DNA of 64,000 bases from Roseovarius sp. (GCF_027019125.1 NZ_JALUXE010000030.1:310001-374000), one strand, 5' to 3'. Positions 27,687 through 38,773 are shown, numbered from the stretch's first letter. Notes: generated by a model from the sequence alone, not told the origin. Numbers and translations are program-made.

Positions 27687-29615
27687 ATGACCCACACCAG
27701 ACCCAACACACCGCTTCTGGACCGCATTGCCGGCCCGTCTGACCTGCGCCAGATGCCGGATCGGCAATTGGCCGCCCTGGCCGATGAATTGCGCGCCGAA
27801 GTGATTTCCGCCGTGTCGGAAACCGGCGGGCATCTGGGCTCATCCCTCGGCGTGGTCGAGTTGACGGTGGCCATTCACGCGGTGTTCAGCACGCCGATGG
27901 ACAAGCTGATCTGGGACGTGGGCCACCAATGCTATCCCCACAAGATTTTGACGGGTCGCCGCGACCGTATCCGCACCCTGCGGCAAAAGGATGGGCTCTC
28001 GGGCTTTACCAAGCGCAGCGAGTCGATCTACGACCCCTTTGGTGCCGCCCATTCCTCGACTTCGATCAGTGCCGCGCTTGGCTTTGCCGTGGGGCGGGAC
28101 ATGGGGCAGGCGACCGGCGATGCGATTGCCGTGATCGGAGACGGTTCGATCAGTGCGGGCATGGCCTATGAGGCGCTGAACAACGCCGGGGCCGAGGGGC
28201 GGCGGCTTTTCGTCATTCTCAACGACAATGAAATGAGCATCGCACCTCCCGTGGGGGCGATGTCGTCTTATCTCAGCCGCATGTATGCGAGCGAGCCTCT
28301 GGCGCGCATGGCCTCCCTTGCCGAAGGGTTCGAGGCCGCGCTGCCCACGCCGCTGCGCGAGAGTGCCAAGCGCGCGCGGCAACTGGTGACGGGGCTGACA
28401 GGCTCTGGCACGCTGTTTGAGGAACTGGGATTTCAGTATGTCGGCCCCATCGACGGGCATGACATGGGGCAGCTTCTCTCGGTGCTGCGTGCCGCGCGCA
28501 CCCGGGCCACGGGGCCGGTTCTGATCCATGTCTGCACGGTCAAGGGCAAGGGCTATGCCCCGGCCGAGGGGGCGGCGGACAAGGGGCATGGTGTGTCGAA
28601 ATTCGACCCCGCCACCGGCGCACAGGCCAAATCCAAGCCCGGCGCGCCATCCTATACCGGCGTTTTCGGTCAGGCCCTTGTCACCGAGGCCGCGCGCGAT
28701 GATCGCATTGTTGCCGTGACCGCCGCGATGCCCGATGGCACCGGGCTGACCAGGATGGCCGAACGCTTTCCGGCGCGGGTGTTCGATGTGGGCATTGCTG
28801 AACAGCATGCCGTGACCTTTGCCGCCGGGATGGCGGCGAGTGGCCTCAAACCGTTTTGCGCGATCTATTCCACCTTCCTGCAACGTGCCTATGATCAGGT
28901 GGTGCATGACGTGGCGCTGCAGGGTTTGCCGGTACGCTTTGCCATCGACCGCGCGGGGCTGGTGGGGGCCGATGGGGCCACCCATGCGGGGGCCTTCGAC
29001 ATCGGCTATCTTGGAAATCTGCCGGGGATGACCGTGATGGCCGCTGCCGATGAAGCGGAGCTTGTCCATATGGTCGCCACCGCCGCCGCCCATGATGCAG
29101 GCCCAATCGCGTTCCGCTATCCGCGCGGGTCTGGCACCGGCGTTGCCCTGCCGGAACGGGGCAAGCCTCTGGCCATCGGCAAGGGGCGTGTGATCGAGGA
29201 GGGCTCGGATGTGGCGGTCCTCAGCTTTGGCGCGCATCTTTTTGAATGTCAGGTCGCGGCCGATATGGTGGCGGATGACGGGATCACTGTGACCGTGGCC
29301 GATGCCCGCTTTGCCAAGCCGCTCGATACCGATCTCTTGATGCAGTTGGTCAGCCATCACCGGGCCTTGATCACCGTTGAGCAGGGGGCGATGGGGGGCT
29401 TTGGTAGCATCGTCCTGCACGAGCTGGCCCGGCGTGGTGCCTTTGACAAGGGGCTGATCCTGCGCACGCTCTGTCTGCCGGACCGTTTCATAGATCAGGC
29501 AGAGCCTGCGGATATGTATGCCGATGCCGGTCTCTCAGCCACGGATATTGCCTTTGCGATACGTGCCGCCCTGGCCGGGCGGGCCGAAGTGGTCCCGTTG
29601 CGTCAGATCCTCTGA
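27687..29615 (+). CDS. dxs: 1-deoxy-D-xylulose-5-phosphate synthase
   Basis: This 642-residue TPP enzyme catalyses the first step of the MEP isoprenoid pathway. The TPP/Mg motif [18 protein letters not shown] is near residue 150, and [16 protein letters not shown] follows. The transketolase-type [15 protein letters not shown] segment is near 370. The ATG at 27687 follows GGGGAGGAGG; the frame is open into pufC, but that part is not family-like. Placed directly after pufC, it would raise prenyl supply along with the photosystem. Its stop is two bases from the convergent cytochrome gene stop. Confidence 0.96.
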   Translation: MTHTRPNTPLLDRIAGPSDLRQMPDRQLAALADELRAEVISAVSETGGHLGSSLGVVELTVAIHAVFSTPMDKLIWDVGHQCYPHKILTGRRDRIRTLRQKDGLSGFTKRSESIYDPFGAAHSSTSISAALGFAVGRDMGQATGDAIAVIGDGSISAGMAYEALNNAGAEGRRLFVILNDNEMSIAPPVGAMSSYLSRMYASEPLARMASLAEGFEAALPTPLRESAKRARQLVTGLTGSGTLFEELGFQYVGPIDGHDMGQLLSVLRAARTRATGPVLIHVCTVKGKGYAPAEGAADKGHGVSKFDPATGAQAKSKPGAPSYTGVFGQALVTEAARDDRIVAVTAAMPDGTGLTRMAERFPARVFDVGIAEQHAVTFAAGMAASGLKPFCAIYSTFLQRAYDQVVHDVALQGLPVRFAIDRAGLVGADGATHAGAFDIGYLGNLPGMTVMAAADEAELVHMVATAAAHDAGPIAFRYPRGSGTGVALPERGKPLAIGKGRVIEEGSDVAVLSFGAHLFECQVAADMVADDGITVTVADARFAKPLDTDLLMQLVSHHRALITVEQGAMGGFGSIVLHELARRGAFDKGLILRTLCLPDRFIDQAEPADMYADAGLSATDIAFAIRAALAGRAEVVPLRQIL

Positions 29616-29617
29616 GG

Positions 29618-30049
29618 CTACTGCGCAGGTGGCCGCGTCACGGTCTGGAGATAGGCCCAGACATCGTGTGCCTTCTGCACATCGCGCAGTTGATAGGCCA
29701 TCTTGCCGCGCGCCTGCGGGTCATCGAGGTAGTTGCGCAGATAGGCCGTGGCATCGCGAACGTAGACCACGAAATCCTCTTCGTTCCAGCGCAGGCCGGA
29801 TTTTCCGGCTGCAACCATTGAGGTGGAATAGTTGAAGCCCGGCACGCTGCCCGCGTGCCGCCCGATCACGCCATAGAGATTGGGGCCGGTGCGCCCGCCC
29901 CGAACGACCGGCGTTTCGGTCTCATCAATGATCGAATGACAGGCACGGCAATCCTTGAAGATCATTTCGCCGCGCTTGGCATCGGCCGCCTGTGCCGGTG
30001 CCCCGAGGCTCGCAAGCCCAAGCATCAGGATCGCGCATCGGTTGAACAT
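29618..30049 (-). CDS. Class I c-type cytochrome (c2/c551-like)
   Basis: A 143-residue periplasmic protein with a signal peptide (cleavage after ...APAQA, about residue 21), one haem site C34-R-A-C37-H38, and a likely Met ligand at M117 (GKMAYQL). The GGRTGPNLYGVIGRHAGSVPGFNYS region (read as two blocks) is typical of c2-type cytochromes. It lies at the end of the leftward superoperon, 112 bases after hemA, with its own strong SD (GGAGG). Its location suggests it shuttles electrons from the bc1 complex to PufC, but that is inferred from context. Confidence 0.88.
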   Translation of the reverse strand: MFNRCAILMLGLASLGAPAQAADAKRGEMIFKDCRACHSIIDETETPVVRGGRTGPNLYGVIGRHAGSVPGFNYSTSMVAAGKSGLRWNEEDFVVYVRDATAYLRNYLDDPQARGKMAYQLRDVQKAHDVWAYLQTVTRPPAQ

Positions 30050-30161
30050 CGTTATACCTCCTCGCCTCCACTTCCCCTGTATTAGGTGGGTGGTCTTGAG
30101 GTTCGGTCAATCAGGGTGACGGGCGGATCACGTGGTTGTCACCGCCCGTGTGCCGGTATGA

Positions 30162-31376
30162 TTACGCAACCGCATGCGCGAGCGCGCATTGCTTCCACAA
30201 AACGGTCAGCGCCCGCACCAGATGGTCGAGATCGGCGTCCGAATGCAGCGGGCCGGGGGTGAAGCGCAGGCGCTCCGTGCCTTTGGGTACCGTCGGATAG
30301 TTGATGGGCTGCACATAGATGCCATAGTCGCGCATGAGGATATCGGCCAGCATCCGGCATTTGACCGGGTCCTTGATCATCACCGGGATGATGTGGCTGT
30401 CGTTTGCCATGTGCGGGATGCCGGCGCGGTCCAGAAGCGACCGCAGCCGCGCCACCTGTGCCCGCTGTGCCTGCCGCTCGTCCTGTGACGTCTTGAGATG
30501 CCGGATGCTGGCCGTTGCCGCCGCGGCCACTGCCGGGGGCAGGGCGGTGGTAAAGATGAAGCCACTGGCAAATGAGCGGATGAAATCGCACATCGCGGCA
30601 GAGCCGGTGACATAGCCGCCCATGCAGCCATAGGCCTTGCCCAATGTGCCCTCGATCAGGGTGATGCGATCCGCCAGGCCGCGTTCTTCTGACACGCCAC
30701 CGCCGCGTGGCCCGTAGAGGCCCACGGCATGCACCTCGTCGAGATAGGTCATGGCACCGTGCTTTTCGGCCACTTCGACGATCTCTTCCATCGGGCTGAT
30801 GTCGCCATCCATCGAGTAGACGCTCTCAAAGGCCACGATCTTGGGGGCGTTGGCGGGCAGGACGCTCAGCTTGCGGTCCAGGTCCTCGGGGTCGTTATGC
30901 CGCCAGATCACCTTTTTCGCGCGGCTGTGGCGGATGCCTTCGATCATGCTGGCGTGGTTCAACTCGTCCGAGAGGATCACCGCATCGGGCAGGCGCGCGC
31001 CGAGGGTCGAGAGAGCGGCCCAGTTCGAGACATAACCAGAGGTAAAGAGCAGCGCCGACTCCTTGCCATGCAGATCGGCCAGCTCCCGCTCCAGCACCAG
31101 ATGGTGATGGGCGGTGCCGGAAATGTTGCGCGTGCCGCCCGCACCCGTGCCGCAGGCGTCGATCGCGTCTTTCATCGCTTGCCGGACGGCGGGATGCTGA
31201 CCCATGCCGAGGTAGTCGTTGGAACACCAGACCGTGACTTCTTCGGGGGTCTGCGCATCATGGCTCCTCGCCTTGGGAAAGGCGCCGCATTGCCGCTCCA
31301 GTTCCGCGAAAATGCGATAGTTGCCTTCCTTTTTCAGCGCATCCAGCTGTGCGGTGAACATGGCATCAAAATCCAT
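30162..31376 (-). CDS. hemA: 5-aminolevulinate synthase
   Basis: This 404-residue PLP enzyme condenses glycine and succinyl-CoA (Shemin pathway), the first step of tetrapyrrole synthesis. The PLP lysine is K247 in [16 protein letters not shown]. The glycine-rich segment [18 protein letters not shown] is near residue 75, and [15 protein letters not shown] near 211. The ATG at 31376 lies inside the puhE 3' end (11-base overlap), so hemA is transcribed with the bch/puh superoperon. A second hemA copy may exist elsewhere. Confidence 0.97.
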   Translation of the reverse strand: MDFDAMFTAQLDALKKEGNYRIFAELERQCGAFPKARSHDAQTPEEVTVWCSNDYLGMGQHPAVRQAMKDAIDACGTGAGGTRNISGTAHHHLVLERELADLHGKESALLFTSGYVSNWAALSTLGARLPDAVILSDELNHASMIEGIRHSRAKKVIWRHNDPEDLDRKLSVLPANAPKIVAFESVYSMDGDISPMEEIVEVAEKHGAMTYLDEVHAVGLYGPRGGGVSEERGLADRITLIEGTLGKAYGCMGGYVTGSAAMCDFIRSFASGFIFTTALPPAVAAAATASIRHLKTSQDERQAQRAQVARLRSLLDRAGIPHMANDSHIIPVMIKDPVKCRMLADILMRDYGIYVQPINYPTVPKGTERLRFTPGPLHSDADLDHLVRALTVLWKQCALAHAVA

Positions 31377-32178
31377 GATGTCCCTCCGGTCTTGATTTTT
31401 CAGGTGTTGGTTTGGGCGCGGGCAGCATCCAGCGCCAGAGTTTTGCATCCGGCAATGGCAGCACCATCAACCAGTGTTCGAGAAGCGCCAGCGCCGTGAT
31501 CGCCGCCAGCAGGGCAAAGCCAACCGCCGCGCCGGGCGTCGGCGCGGACCACAGCCGCTCGAGCCAGCAGGCGACGGCAAAGCTGAGCGCCGAGACCGAA
31601 ACCGGAAAGAACCAGCCCACCGGGGCCACGCGGAAATGGCTCGCGAGATGCGCCAATTGCGCGGGCAGGAATTCGGTGTTGATCTTGGGCACGCCGAAAT
31701 AGAGGTTCAGCTTGGCGCTGATGCGGGCAAAATAGAGCACGCTGAAGGTCCAGAGCCCTACGGTGTTGACCGCCTCGGCTGCATAGAGCCAGAGCAGGAT
31801 CAGCACGCCGGTCAGCAGCATTTCATGGTAGGCAATCGTGCCCCAGGCGCGGATGAACCGTTCCCATCCGACGACATGCGCGGGGCAGGGGCGCTGGTTG
31901 GGGCCGGTGATGGCCCCCGTGAGAAAGCTGAGCTCGATCCAGCCCCAGATCGCCAGTGCCGCCAGGAACGCGCCACAGGCCGCGCCGGTTCCTGTCTGTC
32001 CCAAGGTGGCCTCATAGCCCCAGATGCCAAGCGCCAGCACCGGCAGCGCCATCAGCACGGCCCGGCGTCGTGCCGCCGCCCCCCGCCGCTCGCAGAGGCG
32101 CACGACGAGCAGGATGGCCCCGGTGGCGAACCACCAGAGAAAAACCGCCATCAACGCTGCGATCCAGGGGCTACTCAC
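31366..32178 (-). CDS. puhE: Photosynthetic complex assembly protein PuhE
   Basis: A 270-residue integral membrane protein with about seven helices, and the motif [26 protein letters not shown] (in parts) seen in PuhE. In Rhodobacter, loss of PuhE changes reaction centre and pigment levels. I choose the GTG at 32178, preceded by AAAGGA at 5 bases; the alternative TTG at 32202 lies inside the repeat element upstream and lacks an SD. It overlaps hemA by 11 bases. Confidence 0.9.
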   Translation of the reverse strand: MSSPWIAALMAVFLWWFATGAILLVVRLCERRGAAARRRAVLMALPVLALGIWGYEATLGQTGTGAACGAFLAALAIWGWIELSFLTGAITGPNQRPCPAHVVGWERFIRAWGTIAYHEMLLTGVLILLWLYAAEAVNTVGLWTFSVLYFARISAKLNLYFGVPKINTEFLPAQLAHLASHFRVAPVGWFFPVSVSALSFAVACWLERLWSAPTPGAAVGFALLAAITALALLEHWLMVLPLPDAKLWRWMLPAPKPTPEKSRPEGHHGF

Positions 32179-32186
32179 GTCTGTCC

Positions 32187-32240
32187 TTTCATCTGGCCTC
32201 AAATACCTCGGGGGGTGTGGGAGGCTGGCCCCCCACTTGG
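32187..32240 (-). repeat. Dispersed hairpin repeat, copy A (acsF-puhE)
   Basis: This 54-base element fills the space between the acsF stop and the puhE ribosome site. It shares the order AAATACCTCGGGGG, TGTGGG, GGCTGGCCCCC and CACT with copy B at 38697-38749. It folds on the leftward transcript into a hairpin of the GTGGGGG-CCAG-CCCCCAC type, here with one purine mismatch. Its edge supplies part of the AAAGGA ribosome site of puhE. Confidence 0.75.
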
Positions 32241-32241
32241 G

Positions 32242-33366
32242 TCAATAGGCCGGTTCCATCCGGGTCGAGACGGGCAGGGCGTGCTTTTTCGCCGGAATGG
32301 TGTAGAGCCCGACAAAGGCCGCCGCCGCGCGCATCTGTGCGCCCAGCGACCGCAAGCGCCCGGTCACGCCACCCTCGGCGCGGGCCTCTGCGAGGTCGGC
32401 ATTTGCCTTTTGCAGTCGCACCAGCCCGGCTTGCCAGCGCGGGTGGTCGATGTCGAGGGTGATCGGGAAAATCTGGCGGCTGAGCGCGCTGGTCTTGGTA
32501 AAGACCTCATGCGCATACCAATCCGGATCGACGCCCAGCGCGTTGTGGAACGCGGGGCGTTGGTGGTCGCGCACATACATCGTGGCGTAAACGGCGGTCA
32601 GGAAGAACTTGATCCAGAGGACATTCTTGCCAGAGGTCAGCTTGGGGTCGGTCTTCATCAGAAGCGCAAAGGCTTCGCCATGGCTGAACTCGTCGTTGCA
32701 CCATTCCTGGAACCATTTGAAGATCGGGTGAAAGCGATGTTCGGGATGCGCCTCGAGATGGCGGAAAATCGTGATATAACGCGCATAGCCGATCTTCTCG
32801 CTGAGGTAAGTGGCGTAGTAGATGAACTTGGGCCGGAAATAGGTGTATTTCTTTTGCTGGGTCAGGAACCCGAGGTTCACAGCCACGCCCGCTTCGCGCA
32901 GCGCGTCGTTGATAAATCCCGCATGCCGCGCCTCGTCGCGTGCCATAAGCTGAAAGAGCTGGGTGATGTCCTTGTTGTTGCCGCGCCGTTTCATCTCCTT
33001 GTAGAGGACGCATCCCGAGAATTCCGCCGTGCAGGAGGAGACGAGAAAGTCGATGAACTCTTTCTTGAGTTTTGGCTCCATCCCCTCCCAATCGACATGA
33101 TCCCAATCTTCGTTCTTCTTGAAATGGCCCTTGTTGGGGTCCGCCTCCATCTGCGCGATGAGCTTGTCCCAGTCCTCGCGCACCGAAGAGACGTCGATGG
33201 CATCCAATTCGTCGAAATCGGTGGTGTAAAAGCGCGGCGTGAGCAGGGTGTTCTGCATCGCGAGGTCGGTGGCGGCCTTGCTGTCGAATTTGGCATTCGC
33301 CTCCTGTATGGCGAGCCCCTCTTCGACGGTGGTGGCGTCGGCGGAATGTTTGACGGCGATATTCAT
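32242..33366 (-). CDS. acsF: Aerobic Mg-protoporphyrin IX monomethyl ester oxidative cyclase
   Basis: This 374-residue diiron monooxygenase forms the fifth ring of chlorophyll precursors with O2. The diiron E..H motifs are ARDEARHAGF (about 143-152) and NDEFSHGEAFALL near 234; further Glu ligands lie in SCTAEFSGCVLYKEMKRRG. Presence of AcsF without the oxygen-independent BchE in the window fits an aerobic phototroph. Its ATG overlaps the stop of the upstream small gene (ATGA), here called bciE. Confidence 0.97.
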   Translation of the reverse strand: MNIAVKHSADATTVEEGLAIQEANAKFDSKAATDLAMQNTLLTPRFYTTDFDELDAIDVSSVREDWDKLIAQMEADPNKGHFKKNEDWDHVDWEGMEPKLKKEFIDFLVSSCTAEFSGCVLYKEMKRRGNNKDITQLFQLMARDEARHAGFINDALREAGVAVNLGFLTQQKKYTYFRPKFIYYATYLSEKIGYARYITIFRHLEAHPEHRFHPIFKWFQEWCNDEFSHGEAFALLMKTDPKLTSGKNVLWIKFFLTAVYATMYVRDHQRPAFHNALGVDPDWYAHEVFTKTSALSRQIFPITLDIDHPRWQAGLVRLQKANADLAEARAEGGVTGRLRSLGAQMRAAAAFVGLYTIPAKKHALPVSTRMEPAY

Positions 33367-33659
33367 AGCGTCACCTCATCGGAGAAGGAGAATTCACAGA
33401 GTTCCATCACCTCGAAATCCCCCGTCAGGCGGGTCCAGAGGCGTTCCAGCGCGCTCGCGCGGATGATCGTGGCTTCGCGGTCTTCGCGCACGACCATGCC
33501 GTAGGGGGCCATGATCTCGGGGCCGTGAACCTTGACGCTGTCGCCGGGATAGACGGTGGTGCCGTTGTTGAAGCGCACATGGGCGTGCAGGCTCTCGAAA
33601 CAGTGGCTGATTTCGACCGTGCAGGGGGCGCGTTCAAATTCGCGTGTCAGAAGTCCCAT
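33363..33659 (-). CDS. bciE: Small cyclase-associated protein, probable BciE
   Basis: A 98-residue soluble protein beginning MGLLTREFERAPCTVEISHC. Its middle (FNNGTTVYPGDSVKVHGPEI, then MAPYGMVVREDREATIIRAS) looks like a small beta-barrel. It sits directly before acsF with a four-base ATGA overlap, and after puhC. In alphaproteobacteria such as Rhodobacter sphaeroides, a small protein BciE encoded beside acsF is needed for the O2-dependent cyclase. Position and size match, but I cannot align it, so the name rests mainly on synteny. Confidence 0.7.
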   Translation of the reverse strand: MGLLTREFERAPCTVEISHCFESLHAHVRFNNGTTVYPGDSVKVHGPEIMAPYGMVVREDREATIIRASALERLWTRLTGDFEVMELCEFSFSDEVTL

Positions 33660-33674
33660 GGTGGTGATCCTTTC

Positions 33675-34142
33675 CTAGCGGGTCAAAAGTTTGGTGAAGG
33701 CCATCGCATTGGTCTGGCCAAAGCCCATCAGATCCGCGCCCCATCCGGTCGAGGGGTCGTAGACCGAGAGGCGGCCATCCTTGCGGGCAATGATCGTCAC
33801 GGGGCCGGTTAGGGCCACGCCATGCTTGGCGCGCTCGCGGTCGAGAACGCGGGACACGCCGGCGACAAAGCCACCCTCCTCTGGTGAGAGACTTGCAATC
33901 AGGGTGCCATTGGCATCAAGGATCGTGGCCGCGCCCCCCATGGTGCCGCTCAGGAACACATGACGTTCCAGCACGATCTCGCTCTCGGGCGGGGTGGCAA
34001 CCAGCGGGGCATCGGTGAGGCGCGCATAAGTGACCAGCGCCAGTACCGCCAGCACCAGCCCCAGCATCGCGCGGATCATCACGCGCGGCACGAGATCGCG
34101 GTCTGGCGGGGCCTTGTATCGGGGGGCGCTTGTATCGGTCAT
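33675..34142 (-). CDS. puhC: Photosynthetic complex assembly protein PuhC
   Basis: A 155-residue protein with one membrane helix (about 20-42) and a periplasmic domain with the pattern LSGTMGGAATILDANGTLIA and FVAGVSRVLDRER typical of PuhC. In Rhodobacter it is needed for normal RC-LH1 assembly. It lies between puhB and bciE, 15 bases from each. Confidence 0.92.
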   Translation of the reverse strand: MTDTSAPRYKAPPDRDLVPRVMIRAMLGLVLAVLALVTYARLTDAPLVATPPESEIVLERHVFLSGTMGGAATILDANGTLIASLSPEEGGFVAGVSRVLDRERAKHGVALTGPVTIIARKDGRLSVYDPSTGWGADLMGFGQTNAMAFTKLLTR

Positions 34143-34157
34143 CTTATCCGCTCCTGT

Positions 34158-34790
34158 TCACTCGGCCGCGATGGCGCGCTGCGGCGCGGTGCGGGCGATC
34201 TTGGGCGTGGCAACACGGGTTTCCGCCGCTTCGGCCAACAGATGCGCAACCTTGGCGGCCTCGGGGATGCAGCGCAGCGCAGGCTGGGTGCGGCGCATGA
34301 CCCAGGGGCGCACATGCGGCCAGCACACAAGGTAGCTGAGCCGGGTGTCGCCCATCAGGTCGAGCGCGATGGTGCCGGTGCCGCCCTTGCCCAGCTTGAG
34401 GTCGGCGCGCCCGACCTGCGTGTAGGGCAGGTTGAGCGTGACGGTCAGTGCCGCCCCGATGCGCATGGCCACGCGGCGGTTGGTGATCGTGTAGACCGTG
34501 GCGCGCGCCTGAACATAGCCCACCAGCATGAGCATGAGGCAGACCACCCCGCCCATGATCACGAGCGGCAGGGCGGCGGCAAAGGCCGTGATGAGCGGCA
34601 TCTGGTCCATCATGGTGATGAACCGCCAGACCGCGAGCACGACGAAATAGCCCGCCACCCACGGCAGGCTGAGCGCCTCGACACTCAACCGCCACCAGTT
34701 GGGGGCCCCCTGCCAGAGAATACGCTCGCCCTCGGGCGGAGTTTCGGGCAGGCCCCTTACGGGCTCAACGGCAAAATCGTCGTGGCTCAT
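34158..34790 (-). CDS. puhB: Photosynthetic complex assembly protein PuhB
   Basis: A 210-residue membrane protein with three predicted helices (about 42-60, 72-100) flanking a bacterial PH-like domain with VYTITNRRVAMRIGAALTVT (about 118). It begins GLPETPPEGERILWQGAP, typical of the family. PuhB assists reaction centre assembly in Rhodobacter. It is 12 bases after puhA. Confidence 0.94.
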   Translation of the reverse strand: MSHDDFAVEPVRGLPETPPEGERILWQGAPNWWRLSVEALSLPWVAGYFVVLAVWRFITMMDQMPLITAFAAALPLVIMGGVVCLMLMLVGYVQARATVYTITNRRVAMRIGAALTVTLNLPYTQVGRADLKLGKGGTGTIALDLMGDTRLSYLVCWPHVRPWVMRRTQPALRCIPEAAKVAHLLAEAAETRVATPKIARTAPQRAIAAE

Positions 34791-34802
34791 TGTCCTGGCT
34801 CC

Positions 34803-35576
34803 TTATCCCAGCTGCGGCTCTTGCCGGGCGTCGCTGGCATAAAGGGTGCCACCGCCGTAATAGCCGCTGATCTTGTCCTCTTCGAGCAGGGTCACTTGGC
34901 GCGGTGAGGCATGTTGCGGCACGCCGCCGAAATGCTTGCCAAAGATCGAACGGACATTGACGCGGTCGGACTTGATCCGGGTAAAGGTGATCGGCACCAG
35001 ACGCTTGCCCTCGCCATGCGGCGCGGCCAGTTCGATTTCCAGATAGCGGACCAGTTGCTCGGGTTCGTCGATCCACATGTCGCTGATCTTGCCCACGATC
35101 TCGCCGTCACCCGCCACAACGGGCAGCCCGCGTGGATCGCGCCCTGCGGCCACCACGAAGTGCTCGGTCGCGGCCATCGGCACGATCTTGGGGTGCCCAT
35201 GGCCATCCAGTTCCGGCACATCGCGGCGCGGCGCCCAAGACGCAGGGCCAACCCCGTCGGCCATCGGATCGCCGGTGGGGGCGAAAGGAAAGCCATTGCC
35301 CGCGGCGGTCTTTTCCAGCGCCAGATCGCTGCGGTCCGGGTTTTGCCCCGAGGGCACGGTCAATTCGCCCCGGCCATGCGGCAGTTTGAAGGTCTTGTCG
35401 CCGGGCAGCGGGAACAGCCCCTGGTTGGCCGACGGCCTGCCGTCGTCATCCTCGAGCGGATAGCCTTCGCGCATGTTTTCGCGCTGGATGTAAAAGATCA
35501 GCAGGGCAAAGAACCCGTAGAACAGCCAGAGCGAGAGGCTTGCGAGATCAAAATTTCCAAAGAACGGCTCGGTCAT
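34803..35576 (-). CDS. puhA: Photosynthetic reaction centre H subunit
   Basis: A 257-residue protein with one N-terminal membrane helix (about 8-30, FDLASLSLWLFYGFFALLIF) followed by the cytoplasmic PRC-barrel domain, with VAAGRDPRGLPVVAGDGEIVG near 145 (in two parts). It caps the L/M dimer and carries the proton path to QB. It is 27 bases downstream of lhaA in the leftward operon. Confidence 0.97.
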   Translation of the reverse strand: MTEPFFGNFDLASLSLWLFYGFFALLIFYIQRENMREGYPLEDDDGRPSANQGLFPLPGDKTFKLPHGRGELTVPSGQNPDRSDLALEKTAAGNGFPFAPTGDPMADGVGPASWAPRRDVPELDGHGHPKIVPMAATEHFVVAAGRDPRGLPVVAGDGEIVGKISDMWIDEPEQLVRYLEIELAAPHGEGKRLVPITFTRIKSDRVNVRSIFGKHFGGVPQHASPRQVTLLEEDKISGYYGGGTLYASDARQEPQLG

Positions 35577-35603
35577 GTCAGTCTCCTTTCGAGCGATCGC
35601 AGG

Positions 35604-37046
35604 TCATGTGGGGAAATCGGCCAGCCCGATACGGCCGCCCCCGGATTGGCTTGTGCTGCCGGACTGCTTGAACCGCACCAGCGGGCCGAGCACGGCAAGG
35701 GTAATGAACAAAAGGGCAATTTCCCCGTGATAGACGACGGAATAGCCGGTGGCGGGGGTGCTCAGCGCCTCGCCCATCTGCCCCGAAAGGGCGAGATGAT
35801 TGACGACGTCGCGCACACCACCGCCGATGGCAATCGAGAGACCCGCCGCCGTCGCTTGCGCCGCGCCCCAGGCCCCGAGCGCCAGGCCATTTCCGGTCAT
35901 GCCGCTTGCGGCAAGGGTCATGGCGGCGGTCAGGGTCGAGACCGCGAAAAGCCCGCCGCCCAGGCCAATCAGGCCCGCCCCGGCGAAAAAGAGTGCAGGC
36001 GCCTGCATCGGCGCGGCAAAGATCACGGTCGAAAAGGCCGCGATCCCGATCAAGAGGCCGGTGCCCGCCATGCGGTAGGTATTGGCCCCTCGCAACAGTG
36101 CGCGGCCTGCAAATCCAAAGCCCAGCAGAGCGCCAATCGCCCAGATCGAGGTCAGCATCGTGGTGGAGGACACGGACAGCCCCAGCACCTCGCCGCCATA
36201 GGGTTCGAGCAGCACGTCCTGCATGTTGAAGGCCATGGTGCCAAGAAAGACCACCGCCAGAAGGCGCCCTGCGGTGCCCCCCGCCATCAGATCCTGCCAG
36301 GCCGCGCGGAATTCGGGGCGCGGGGCCGCACGCTCTTCGCGGCTCATCGGGTTGAGCTTTTCCTGTTTCCAGAGGGCCACAAGGTTCAGCAGGATGCCTG
36401 CCAACGCCGCCCCCTGAACCACGCGCACCAGCGTGAAGGGCGCGAAATCCCGCAAGAGCCAGCCAATGACGATGGCCGAAATCGCCATGCCCAGGAGGAA
36501 CATGACGTAAAGCAGCGCCACGACCCGGGGGCGGGTCTCATCCGTGGCGCGGTCGCTCGCGAGGGCAAGACCGGCCGTCTGTGTCATGTGCAGGCCGAGG
36601 CCGGTCATGAGGAACGCCAGTGCCGCCAGCACCTCGCCCGCCCAGGTCGGCCCCACCTCTTGCTGGCCCGAAAGAACCAGGAGCGCGAAGGGCATGACCG
36701 CAAGGCCGCCCATCTGCCAGAGCGAGCCGAACCAGAGATAGGGAATACGTTTCCAACCCAGGGCCGAGCGGTGTGTGTCTGACCGGAACCCCATCAACGC
36801 CCGGAAGGGCGCAATCAGCACCGGCAGCGCGATCATGGCCGCAACCACAAGGGCCGGAACCGAAAGCTCGACGATCATCACCCGGTTCAGCGTGCCCAGC
36901 AGGAGCACCGTCGCCATCCCCACCGACACCTGAAAGAGCGACAGGCGCAGAAGCTGCCCGAGCGGCAGACCCTCGCTCGCCGCATCGGCAAAGGGCAGCC
37001 AGCGCGTGGTAAGCGCCATCAGCGGAGAGGGGCGGCGCGTGTTCAT
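35604..37046 (-). CDS. lhaA: LH1 assembly factor LhaA (PucC/BCD family MFS)
   Basis: A 480-residue, twelve-helix protein of the PucC branch of the MFS. It begins with PLGQLLRLSLFQVSVGMATVLLLGTLNRVMIVELSVPA (read in blocks) and contains RSALGWKRIPYLWFGSLWQM. LhaA delivers bacteriochlorophyll to LH1 during assembly. The ATG at 37046 overlaps the bchM stop by four bases; the frame is open upstream but antiparallel to no family feature. A second PucC-type gene lies after bchG. Confidence 0.94.
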   Translation of the reverse strand: MNTRRPSPLMALTTRWLPFADAASEGLPLGQLLRLSLFQVSVGMATVLLLGTLNRVMIVELSVPALVVAAMIALPVLIAPFRALMGFRSDTHRSALGWKRIPYLWFGSLWQMGGLAVMPFALLVLSGQQEVGPTWAGEVLAALAFLMTGLGLHMTQTAGLALASDRATDETRPRVVALLYVMFLLGMAISAIVIGWLLRDFAPFTLVRVVQGAALAGILLNLVALWKQEKLNPMSREERAAPRPEFRAAWQDLMAGGTAGRLLAVVFLGTMAFNMQDVLLEPYGGEVLGLSVSSTTMLTSIWAIGALLGFGFAGRALLRGANTYRMAGTGLLIGIAAFSTVIFAAPMQAPALFFAGAGLIGLGGGLFAVSTLTAAMTLAASGMTGNGLALGAWGAAQATAAGLSIAIGGGVRDVVNHLALSGQMGEALSTPATGYSVVYHGEIALLFITLAVLGPLVRFKQSGSTSQSGGGRIGLADFPT

Positions 37047-37764
37047 CTGTGAACCTCCATCGCCTGAGAGATGTAAAAGCCGGAGGTCACGCGGCCCAGC
37101 GGGCGCAGGCTGGCGGTGCTGCCGGCATAGCGCAGCGCCTGTTGCAGCCGTTTGGCGGAATGGGGCACCATGCTGGGCGAGCGGTCGGCGCGCGGGAAAA
37201 GCTTGCCCATGCGCCACATCGCCATGAGAAGCGGGGTGCGCGGGGCGACGGTAAAGATCACCGTGCCGGTGGTGCGTGCCGCCAGCGCATCTAGCGCGCG
37301 CGCGAGGTCCGCGTCCGTGTAATAGATCAGGCTGTCCATCGCGAGGACGTGATCAAACCGCCCAAGGGCGGGGTCGAGCATGTCACCGGCGTGCAAGCTG
37401 ACCCGCGGCATGAGCGCGTCCGGCAAGCGCCGTCGCGCCACCTCGATGAGGGCAGGGGAGATATCCACCGCCATCACCTCGGCGCCGCGCGCCGCCAGTT
37501 CCGCCGTCATCTGCCCGGCACCGCAACCCGCATCGAGAACGCGAAGCCCGCGCATGTCCTGCGGCAGCCGCGCCAGCATCTGCGCGCGCATCCGGTCGCG
37601 TCCGAGCCGCACCGTCTGGCGGATCTTCGACACCGGCGCATCGCTTGTCAGCCGTTCCCAGACCTGGGTCGCGGTGCGGTCGAAATAGGTCTCGACCCGG
37701 TCGCGCGTCTGCGTCCAGTCATCTTGCGGTGCCCCAAGGGCCGGAGGTGCGCCGAAATCCCGCA

Positions 37765-37765
<1 letters not shown>
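37043..37765 (-). CDS. bchM: Mg-protoporphyrin IX O-methyltransferase
   Basis: This 240-residue SAM-dependent enzyme methylates the C13 propionate, preparing the substrate of AcsF. The SAM motif VLDAGCGAGQMTAELAARGA is near residue 76, and MDSLIYYTDADLARAL near 143. Its ATG shares bases with the bchL stop (TGATG), so the two are translationally coupled. Confidence 0.96.
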
Positions 37766-38754
<989 letters not shown>

Positions 38755-38773
38755 TCACACTCGAAAAGCCTGG

